NCBI GenBank assembly: GCA_013287235.1
Contig: JABDEF010000040.1
Coordinates: 1 to 13,117 of the forward strand
Direction: 5' to 3'
From: Gammaproteobacteria bacterium
GTDB taxonomy: Bacteria; Pseudomonadota; Gammaproteobacteria; DSM-16500
Length of the DNA stretch: 13,117 nt
This document shows positions 6,912-13,117 of the stretch, one piece after another (the first letter of the stretch is position 1; each line of letters begins with the position of its first letter). The notes beneath the pieces were generated by a model. It was not told where the DNA came from, made no database searches, and worked only from the letters and a program-made list of their open reading frames with translations. The translations under genes and the position numbers were made by a program.

Positions 6912-6939
6912 TTTTCAATTTTTTTTAATGCGTTAAAAT
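6912..6939 (+). promoter_or_regulatory. Candidate promoter for the oxygenase gene
   Basis: TTTTCA (6912-6917, four of six matches to the -35 consensus) and TAAAAT (6934-6939, five of six to the -10) are separated by 16 bp. They lie about 30 bp before the start codon at 6971, whose ribosome-binding site is AGGGA. The region is extremely AT-rich, so the match is only moderately informative. Confidence 0.33.
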
Positions 6940-6970
6940 AATTTTTGAGTTTATTTAAAAAGGGAAAGAT

Positions 6971-7810
6971 ATGTCAGTATTGATGGTTGACTATGCAACG
7001 GATGATGCACCGCGTTTATTTACACAATCACTAAGAGAAACAGGGTTTGCAGTATTACGCGGACACCCGGTTTCTACCGATTTAATTTTTGAAGTATATG
7101 ATTTGTGGCGTGAATTTTTTTTAAATGATCTCTCGATGAAAAATAAATATTTATTTCATCGCGACACGCAAGACGGCTATTTCCCCTTTCGATCTGAAAA
7201 TGCAAAAAATAATAAAATAAGTGATTTAAAAGAATTTTTTCATATTTATCCTTGGGGCCAAATACCCGAAAAAGCACGTGATGCTTCTTTACGTCTTTAT
7301 GCGATATTAGAAAAATTTTCAGCTGAACTATTGCAATGGGTTGAAAATTTCCTTCCTTCGACCGTATCTGCCCAATTATCTATGCCATTGAAAGATATGA
7401 TCACAAAAAGTGAAAATACTTTATTGCGTGTTTTACATTATCCACCTCTACAAGAAGAAGATGAAAAAGACGCGATAAGAGCTGCTGCACATGAAGATAT
7501 TAATTTAATTACTTTATTGCCAGCAGCAACAACACCTGGCTTAGAAGTATTGGATGCTAACGGAAATTGGCATCCTGTCAGCTGTGATCCCGGTAATATT
7601 GTTGTCAATGTGGGTGATATGTTACAAATGTGTACGCAATATTATTATAAATCAACCACCCATCGTGTTCAGAATCCAAGTTCTGAAAATAATTGTTCTC
7701 GTTTTTCTATGCCTTTATTTTTACATCCACGAAAAGAAGTGAAATTGAGTGCGGATTATACGGCAGTAGAATATTTAAAAGAACGTCTGCGCGAGATTGG
7801 TATTTATTAA
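6971..7810 (+). CDS. Isopenicillin-N-synthase-like 2-oxoglutarate/Fe(II)-dependent oxygenase
   Basis: This 279-aa protein has the double-stranded beta-helix oxygenase pattern. The iron facial triad is His174-x-Asp176 in AAHEDINLITLL and His231 in KSTTHRV. The R-x-S that binds the co-substrate carboxylate is Arg244-Phe-Ser246, in SRFSMPLFL. The early DYATDDAPRLFTQSLRETGFAVLRGH resembles the N-terminal DIOX_N region of the isopenicillin N synthase family, and PGLEVLDANGNWHPV with NIVVNVGDMLQMCT is the typical C-terminal core. Length is slightly shorter than isopenicillin N synthase itself (about 330 aa). No antibiotic-synthesis genes are nearby, so the substrate is unknown and the family name should not be read as function. 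AGGGA a few bases before the ATG supports the start. It is transcribed away from the exonuclease operon and may read through towards the ATPase gene 77 bp downstream. Confidence 0.88.
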   Translation: MSVLMVDYATDDAPRLFTQSLRETGFAVLRGHPVSTDLIFEVYDLWREFFLNDLSMKNKYLFHRDTQDGYFPFRSENAKNNKISDLKEFFHIYPWGQIPEKARDASLRLYAILEKFSAELLQWVENFLPSTVSAQLSMPLKDMITKSENTLLRVLHYPPLQEEDEKDAIRAAAHEDINLITLLPAATTPGLEVLDANGNWHPVSCDPGNIVVNVGDMLQMCTQYYYKSTTHRVQNPSSENNCSRFSMPLFLHPRKEVKLSADYTAVEYLKERLREIGIY

Positions 7811-7826
7811 AATTGATAACATCCCC

Positions 7827-7855
7827 TGTCATCCTTCCCTACGCTCGGGATGACA
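7827..7855. repeat. Dispersed palindrome, third element
   Basis: TGTCATCC (7827-7834) and GGATGACA (7848-7855) are inverted arms around a 13-base loop TTCCCTACGCTCG. On the minus strand it reads TTGTCATCCCGAGCGTAGGG, the style of REP-like palindromes found in many intracellular bacteria. It shares the outer TGTCAT/ATGACA with the element at 4169-4201 but has a different core. It lies 17 bp after the oxygenase stop and may act as a transcript-end hairpin. Confidence 0.6.
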
Positions 7856-7887
7856 AGCGACTAATTATCAAAAAAGGAGAAATAAGA

Positions 7888-10800
7888 ATGGATACAAGAA
7901 AATCAGAAGAAATGGATAATCCTCGTAAGGAATTTAAATTAACAAAAGAGGAACAATACGCTAAATTATATTTTGATGAGATTAATCCACATACGCATTA
8001 TTTTTATGTCGATGATAGTAAAGATAATAAATCTCTCGATCAAAAAATTGAAAAATTACGTCCCGTATCCATTTTATCCATAAAAAATCGCTCGCCAGAA
8101 CGGTTAAAATATTTAGAGAGTTTTTTTGCTAAGCAATTAAAAGAAATTTATAATACATTATGGCTTACTTTTTCATTCGATAAAATTAATTTTTATCATT
8201 TTCAAAATTATATACTGCCGTGTATTTTAGCAGGAGTGGCTTATGGTACAGAAGAATTTTTTTCTACACAATTTGGTCGTATCATCACAGGCAGTGATGA
8301 TTATGATTTCATTTTAAAACTTGCATTAAGTGGCTATATTTTAAATCATTCAAGAAAATTCCGCACTACCGATCAAAAAATCATTTCAACGCATGAATTT
8401 GCGTTGAAAGCAGCATCAGAAGTATTTGCTATTTTTAATTTATATTCTGGCAGTTACGCAGGTTTTAAAAAAATATTAGATTTTTTTCTGCCAAATTCGT
8501 ACGCTTTATTAACAAGTTTAGTAGCAAGTAGTTTAATTATCCCCAGTACAATTTCATATCATGTTCAAAAATATGAAAAGCAAATTTTTGAGAAAGAATA
8601 TCTTGAAGGTGGACAGCGTAGTGTAACGGCTTTAATTTCAAGTGGTTTAACGCCGTTTTCGAATACTTTTTTTAATGCTTATGCATTATTAATGAAAGAA
8701 TTTTCTTTTGCGAAAGGATTTCAATTAGGATTAATTGCTAATAACATCATCAGTGATATAGGTATTTCAAAGCAGCTTCGAAATTTGCCTTCTATGTTAA
8801 TTGATGTCATTCCACAAGTTTTACGAAAGTTGTTTGTTCAATTAAAAAAAATTGAAGATGATTATAAAAAAAATACGACGATGATTTTCACATTAAATTT
8901 AAATTACATTCCGCCTCGATTAGAAGATAAAAAAATACATGAATTAAGAAAAGGAGACCTTGTCTGGTGCGGAAAAAATATCGATTTTTCTAGTGTACCC
9001 ATATCAGGCGAAATTTATGCTTTTGAGAGGTGCGCAAATGGTGATTTTAGAGCAGATTCAAAAGAGCCACGAGAAGTCCGTGTCAATTTAAAAACTTATA
9101 CAGGTGAAAATACTTGGATTAAAAATTTTACGCATGAATTTGATGTGAATGATTACAAGGAAATTGATCAGCGAGCAATTCAAGAACATAAACAATTAGG
9201 CATACTCAATGGTGCTGAAATTGATTTTTTAGGATCTCATCAAAATTTCTTTATTCGTGTAGGGCGAAAAAAAGAATATGTACAAGATACTTCTTATGAA
9301 AAAAAATCTGTCACCAATGAGATAATTAATCAGTACAAAAAAAATAATATTATTTTTGCTCTGGCAGGATCATTAGGACTTGCCGTTTTTATGAATAATA
9401 CGCCAACAGGTATATTTTTACATTCGATTAAGTTATTATTTTCTGTTTTTCAAATGATGATTCCATTTTCTGAATCGTTTTTGCGTGAAATGGTCAATAG
9501 CAAAATCATGAAGAAAATTAATTATGTGATACCCGATATGCCGCTTGATATGCTAGATGCTTTAAGAATCACGGATTTTTGGCATGCATTAAGCGGCTAT
9601 TATAGAGATCAATTTCCAAAAGGCGTGATCATTATTTCTGATAAAACAGGTACACTCACGACAACTCGCATGAAAGCTTTTGGATTTTGGACATTGGATA
9701 TGCCATCGGATGATCTTACTTTGAAGAAAGATCCTTACAATAATCCGATTCATGTGATACCTCGCGATATCAATAAACTATTACTCTCTTTTGAATTATT
9801 TGCAGGTAGCTTCACGCATAGTAAAAAAGAATTTGAACCAGAAGAGCATTCGATTTTATCCATGTTCAAACAATTATTACGCGATAACCAATGTTTAAAA
9901 ATCGAAACCATTTCGAATCATCATTTTAAAAAAACACTTTCCGTAGGTAAATTATCGAAAGAAGTTGAAACCATACATTTGGGTTTATTTACCCAGTTTG
10001 GTGGACGGTTTACTCTTGAAACAGACGATCAAAAAAAATATTTAATCTTTTGTGGTATTCCTAGAGTTGATAAATTTAAAGAGTCGAATCTTTTTAAACA
10101 TTATAACACCATGAAAAGACGTTTAGGAGTTTTGTCTCGTGATTGGTGTGTTTCAAGAACAGAAATTCCAGATGATTTTTATGCGGTTTTATTATCTGCT
10201 TTTAAAAGAGATGATCATCCAGAAATCGAAAGTTTATTAGATTCCGATATTGTTCGCAAATTAGAATTTTGCTGCACTTTCCTTGTCAATAATCCTGTCA
10301 AAAAAGGGGCGGAGCATTTTATTTCACGTTCTAAAACGGTAAATATACCGGTATTGGTTGCAACGGGAGATACGGCAAAAGCCTCTGAAAATATTGCAAG
10401 AGTGTTATGTCCTGATCAAATTACAAATATTGTCATTATTCGAGCGGCAGAGGCTCATGATTCGATAGTTCCTTATGATAATCTCAGTAAAAGTACGGTC
10501 ATCTTTGCAGGCATTAATGAACATATTTTAAAGCAATTTGACCGCTTGATGACCATTGATATCAAGGAACGCCCCAATATCATTTTTGCAGAGATGACAA
10601 CAGTTGATAAAGGTACATTAGCAACACATGTAAAAAAAGAAGGTTTTTTTGTCGTCGCCAATGGTGATGGAACGAATGATACACACATGATGAAAGTCGC
10701 AGATTTAGTGATTGCACATTTATCAAGTGAAGGCACTTATGCACCGGGTGTTTCTCAATATGCGAATATTAATGATAGACAGATCCAAAAACTCTGTCAT

Positions 10801-11445
10801 AAATTTTCTTCATTTTATGATTTATTTGATATTGATAAACGTGAAAATTCTCAATGTATTTTGCCTTTTATTCGGCTTGCAAATGCACAGGAAATGGTAA
10901 GTTATGCCTTAAATTTCAAGGCAACTAAAATGAGCATGGAGTTCGCATTGGCATTAGGTGCAAATGATGTCTTTGAAATTTATCAACAACAATGGTGGAG
11001 TGTGTTTGTTGATTTGAGTTGGTTTGGGATTTCAGCAGCATGTATTCTTGAAAATGCGGATTTACCGGTTGATGAAAAACATTTAGGAAAATCTTGGCTC
11101 CCAACGAAATGCATGGCACTCACGGTCGCCTTGGCTGCATTTGAATCTTTTGTGTGTTATCAATTTTTAGGTAAAACCACTGATGTTACATTGTTATTGG
11201 CTAAACTTGCATTACTGCCAATTTTTTTAAAGAGTTTTTTCAGCGGTTATCGTATGGTACAGCATGAATTAAAACCCTTAAATAAAGATGAACAGCAAAT
11301 TATGCAAGTTAAAAAACATGAAAAAGTCGTCCGTCACTATCCTCCATTACAAAATAGTATAAAAGCATTTCCTTTTTTAAATAAAAAACGAGAGATTAAA
11401 TCCGATGAAAAATCTGAAAAAAGACGATGTTGTGTTATTTTGTAA
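7888..11445 (+). CDS. Divergent P-type-ATPase-like membrane protein with C-terminal CaaX box
   Basis: This 1185-aa protein keeps the core P-type ATPase motifs. The actuator is TGE at 405-407, with VPISGEIYAF before it. The phosphorylation site is SDKTGTLT (Asp585). NNPVKK (801-806) replaces the usual DPPR/NPLK. VLVATGD is at 822-828, a lysine (Lys908) lies 18 residues before the hinge, and the hinge is NGDGTND (926-931). Membrane-like segments lie near 106-125, 175-226, 487-503, 509-532, 1036-1054, 1074-1094 and 1100-1121, though several are weakly hydrophobic. No metal-binding CPC motif and no standard M4 PEGL is present. GDGTND and NNPVKK resemble eukaryotic P5A ATPases. The C-terminus is KSEKRRCCVIL, a basic stretch plus a CaaX box. 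The ATG at 7888 has AGGAG eight bases upstream; an upstream extension would overlap the oxygenase gene. Transport substrate and cellular location are unknown. Confidence 0.8.
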   Translation: MDTRKSEEMDNPRKEFKLTKEEQYAKLYFDEINPHTHYFYVDDSKDNKSLDQKIEKLRPVSILSIKNRSPERLKYLESFFAKQLKEIYNTLWLTFSFDKINFYHFQNYILPCILAGVAYGTEEFFSTQFGRIITGSDDYDFILKLALSGYILNHSRKFRTTDQKIISTHEFALKAASEVFAIFNLYSGSYAGFKKILDFFLPNSYALLTSLVASSLIIPSTISYHVQKYEKQIFEKEYLEGGQRSVTALISSGLTPFSNTFFNAYALLMKEFSFAKGFQLGLIANNIISDIGISKQLRNLPSMLIDVIPQVLRKLFVQLKKIEDDYKKNTTMIFTLNLNYIPPRLEDKKIHELRKGDLVWCGKNIDFSSVPISGEIYAFERCANGDFRADSKEPREVRVNLKTYTGENTWIKNFTHEFDVNDYKEIDQRAIQEHKQLGILNGAEIDFLGSHQNFFIRVGRKKEYVQDTSYEKKSVTNEIINQYKKNNIIFALAGSLGLAVFMNNTPTGIFLHSIKLLFSVFQMMIPFSESFLREMVNSKIMKKINYVIPDMPLDMLDALRITDFWHALSGYYRDQFPKGVIIISDKTGTLTTTRMKAFGFWTLDMPSDDLTLKKDPYNNPIHVIPRDINKLLLSFELFAGSFTHSKKEFEPEEHSILSMFKQLLRDNQCLKIETISNHHFKKTLSVGKLSKEVETIHLGLFTQFGGRFTLETDDQKKYLIFCGIPRVDKFKESNLFKHYNTMKRRLGVLSRDWCVSRTEIPDDFYAVLLSAFKRDDHPEIESLLDSDIVRKLEFCCTFLVNNPVKKGAEHFISRSKTVNIPVLVATGDTAKASENIARVLCPDQITNIVIIRAAEAHDSIVPYDNLSKSTVIFAGINEHILKQFDRLMTIDIKERPNIIFAEMTTVDKGTLATHVKKEGFFVVANGDGTNDTHMMKVADLVIAHLSSEGTYAPGVSQYANINDRQIQKLCHKFSSFYDLFDIDKRENSQCILPFIRLANAQEMVSYALNFKATKMSMEFALALGANDVFEIYQQQWWSVFVDLSWFGISAACILENADLPVDEKHLGKSWLPTKCMALTVALAAFESFVCYQFLGKTTDVTLLLAKLALLPIFLKSFFSGYRMVQHELKPLNKDEQQIMQVKKHEKVVRHYPPLQNSIKAFPFLNKKREIKSDEKSEKRRCCVIL

Positions 11446-12043
11446 GACGTTTATGTTTATTTTGAAAATCATGTGTTCCATAGTTTGTCGAGGATCCTAA
11501 ATCGTATATATCTATATCAAAGGATCCCCTGAGAGGAATTAATTGTTCTACATTTGCTTCAAAATATTGAATGATTGTTTTTCGAGAAAGTCGAGGTGCA
11601 ATAAGATAGCTGATTTGCATTTGTTCAAGTAAAATAAGTTCACTCATCAAAAATTGAGGTATTTTCCCTGTAAATTGTACTTTAAAAATGGCTGGTTCAG
11701 CAATAGCAAAATTTTTTGTACGTAAAGAACGCGCATACGTTTTGCATGCTTTTTCTGATTTGAATAATTTGACCATTCCCTTTTTCGGAAAAGAAGATTT
11801 GATGGCATCCGGTTGAGCACGCCAGGTAGTAATAGTCATCGAAGATTCACGTAGTCCAAATTGAATGACGCTTCCTACCATAAAAAATTCTTGATTTTTT
11901 GTTTTTTTAAAAAGTTTTTCTCCCATCGCATTCCATTCTTGGGAAACACTTCGCGTAGTTGAAACTTCTTTGACTGTCAATTGCTTGAAAATATGGAATA
12001 AATATAAATCTTGCGGTAAATTTTTAGAATGACGTGTATCCAT
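11435..12043 (-). CDS. F-box domain protein, candidate host-directed effector
   Basis: In this 202-aa protein, residues 8-47 fit the F-box consensus: NLPQDLYLFHIFKQL, then TVKEV, then the hallmark SVSQEWNAMGEKLF with Trp37. F-box domains bind eukaryotic Skp1 and link targets to SCF ubiquitin ligases; bacteria have no such ligase, so bacterial F-box proteins usually act inside a host after secretion. Residues 50-202 would be the target-binding part. They contain no LRR, ankyrin or kelch repeats and no family I recognise. There is no signal peptide or membrane segment, and the tail is basic (NKHKRLTK). AGGA lies 10 bases before the ATG at 12041-12043. The gene converges with the ATPase-like gene and overlaps its end by 11 bp. 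The domain match is by eye, so a chance helical similarity is possible. Confidence 0.72.
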   Translation of the reverse strand: MDTRHSKNLPQDLYLFHIFKQLTVKEVSTTRSVSQEWNAMGEKLFKKTKNQEFFMVGSVIQFGLRESSMTITTWRAQPDAIKSSFPKKGMVKLFKSEKACKTYARSLRTKNFAIAEPAIFKVQFTGKIPQFLMSELILLEQMQISYLIAPRLSRKTIIQYFEANVEQLIPLRGSFDIDIYDLGSSTNYGTHDFQNKHKRLTK

Positions 12044-12085
12044 TTTTGAAAAATCCTTTTATTATAAACGATGCAATAATATCAA

Positions 12086-12114
12086 TTTCCATTCTTTAAC
12101 AAAAGCGTTATGAT
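12086..12114 (+). promoter_or_regulatory. Candidate sigma-70 promoter for the quinone oxidoreductase gene
   Basis: TTTCCA (12086-12091, four of six to the -35 consensus) and TATGAT (12109-12114, five of six to the -10) are separated by exactly 17 bp. They would place the transcript start near 12121, about 20 bases before the ATG, just ahead of the GGAG ribosome-binding site at 12131-12134. Confidence 0.5.
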
Positions 12115-12140
12115 TTCATTTTTAATATTTGGAGTTTCTT

Positions 12141-13115
12141 ATGAAAGCAATCCGAATTAGCGAGTATGGCGATGCAAATGTTTTACAATTACAAGATATA
12201 CCAAAACCGACACCTGCTGCGGATGAAGTATTGGTTTCTTTAAAAGCAGCCGGTTTAAATTTTATTGATATTTATTTGCGAAGAGGCGATTACCGTTCAC
12301 CCAACTCTTTACCTTTTACACCAGGAAGAGAGGGCGCAGGTGTTGTTGAAGCGATTGGAGAAAATGTCAAAGAAGTATCCGTGGGTGATCGTGTCGCATA
12401 TACCGGCGGTATGGGTTCATACGCAGAATATGCAATCGTTAAAGCAGCACAATTAATTCCATTACCGAACGATATCAGCTTTGAACAAGGGGCCGCATTT
12501 CCTCTGCAAGGCATGACAGCGCATTATTTGTTACATGAATTTTATCAAATTAAAAAAGGGGATTATGTTTTAGTCCATGCAGCTGCAGGGGGTATGGGAT
12601 TGCTACTGGTTCAGTGGATTAAGCATTTAGGCGGTATTGTAATTGGTACGGTTTCTACCAAAGAAAAAGCGGATATTGCGCGAAAAGCGGGAGCGGATCA
12701 TATTATTTTATATACGAATGAAGATTTTGTCGCAGAAACACATAAAATTACCAAGAACGTCGGTGCGGATTATATTATTGATGGTGTGGGAAAAACGACG
12801 TTTACGAAGAATTTGGATGCGGCGAGAAAACGCGGTTCTATCTGTATTTATGGTTCCGCGAGCGGTCCTGCAGATCCTATCGCACCCAATGGGTTACAGA
12901 TGAAATCGTTAAAAATTTGGGGTGGTAGTCTTTTCAATTATATGGATACCCGAGAAGAGATACTTATGCGTGCGAATGCCGTATTAAAAGGAATTAAAGA
13001 AGGTTGGTTGAATTTACGTGAAGAACATGTATTTCCTCTTGAAAAAGCGGCGGATGCACAGCGTCTGCTCGAAGGACGTCAGTCGATGGGGAAGGTTATT
13101 TTAAAGATAGGTTGA
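12141..13115 (+). CDS. Zinc-free NADPH:quinone oxidoreductase (zeta-crystallin-like, MDR superfamily)
   Basis: This 324-aa protein is a complete medium-chain dehydrogenase/reductase of the QorA type, matching the family's usual length of about 325. Such enzymes reduce quinones or reactive carbonyls with NADPH. Visible signatures are MKAIRISEYG at the start, AAGLNFIDIYLRRGDY, the quinone-reductase pattern GREGAGVVEAIG (62-73), VGDRVAYTGGMGSYAEY, and the Rossmann nucleotide-binding loop HAAAGGMGLL (146-155). It ends with the usual ..LEGRQSMGKVILKIG. The zinc ligands of alcohol dehydrogenases are absent, as expected. I chose the ATG at 12141 with GGAG six bases upstream over an in-frame TTG at 12129 that precedes that site. 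The gene ends two bases before the window edge. It looks like ordinary metabolism and is divergent from the F-box gene. Confidence 0.95.
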   Translation: MKAIRISEYGDANVLQLQDIPKPTPAADEVLVSLKAAGLNFIDIYLRRGDYRSPNSLPFTPGREGAGVVEAIGENVKEVSVGDRVAYTGGMGSYAEYAIVKAAQLIPLPNDISFEQGAAFPLQGMTAHYLLHEFYQIKKGDYVLVHAAAGGMGLLLVQWIKHLGGIVIGTVSTKEKADIARKAGADHIILYTNEDFVAETHKITKNVGADYIIDGVGKTTFTKNLDAARKRGSICIYGSASGPADPIAPNGLQMKSLKIWGGSLFNYMDTREEILMRANAVLKGIKEGWLNLREEHVFPLEKAADAQRLLEGRQSMGKVILKIG

Positions 13116-13117
13116 TT

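Noticed and set aside
7693..7887. In-frame upstream extension of the ATPase-like gene by 65 codons
   Set aside because: It would overlap the oxygenase gene by more than 100 bases and translate the palindrome at 7827-7855. The ATG at 7888 has a strong AGGAG site.
12061..12066. Perfect minus-strand TATAAT upstream of the F-box gene
   Set aside because: The implied transcript start would fall within the ribosome-binding site, and no reasonable -35 lies at the right distance.

Overview
The window looks like part of the chromosome of a low-GC, host-associated gammaproteobacterium, most likely of the Legionellales (Legionella, Coxiella, Berkiella or Aquicella type). This is inferred from gene content: an F-box protein, a DUF2608 HAD protein, a PAS-LuxR regulator, a DUF1328 membrane protein, and a large P-type-ATPase-like protein ending in a eukaryotic-style CaaX box. 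No rRNA, tRNA, CRISPR array or intact mobile element is visible.

Layout, left to right. A coding fragment cut by the window edge (2-187) is followed by an unrecognised Ser-rich, one-TM, coiled-coil protein (411-1460, +). A PAS-LuxR regulator (1622-2359, -) is divergent from a small orphan protein (2486-2965, +), with a perfect inverted repeat between them. Next comes a run of minus-strand genes. In transcription order these are a 550-aa protein with a C-terminal DnaQ-like exonuclease (5149-6801), a DUF2608 HAD phosphatase-like protein 10 bp downstream (4227-5138), a DUF1328 membrane protein (3952-4140) and a WaaP/InaA-like kinase (3212-3889). Divergent from that run is an isopenicillin-N-synthase-like iron oxygenase (6971-7810, +), followed by the P-type-ATPase-like gene (7888-11445, +). 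An F-box gene (11435-12043, -) converges on the ATPase gene and overlaps its end by 11 bp. A complete quinone oxidoreductase gene (12141-13115, +) closes the window.

The most interesting region is 7888-12043. The 1185-aa protein keeps the core P-type motifs TGE, DKTGTLT, TGD and GDGTND. The wording around several of them resembles eukaryotic P5A ATPases more than usual bacterial pumps. Its last residues are basic and end in CCVIL, a predicted geranylgeranylation signal. The adjacent F-box protein is another candidate for action inside a eukaryotic host. Together they suggest a small effector locus next to ordinary metabolic genes. Whether these proteins are secreted cannot be read from the DNA.

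Three intergenic palindromes (1524-1548, 4169-4201, 7827-7855) share TGTCAT/ATGACA-type or CATGCCAGC/GCTGGCATG arms and look like a dispersed REP/MITE-like family. No gap between the genes called here exceeds 300 bases. The largest are about 250 bp (2966-3211) and 223 bp (188-410).
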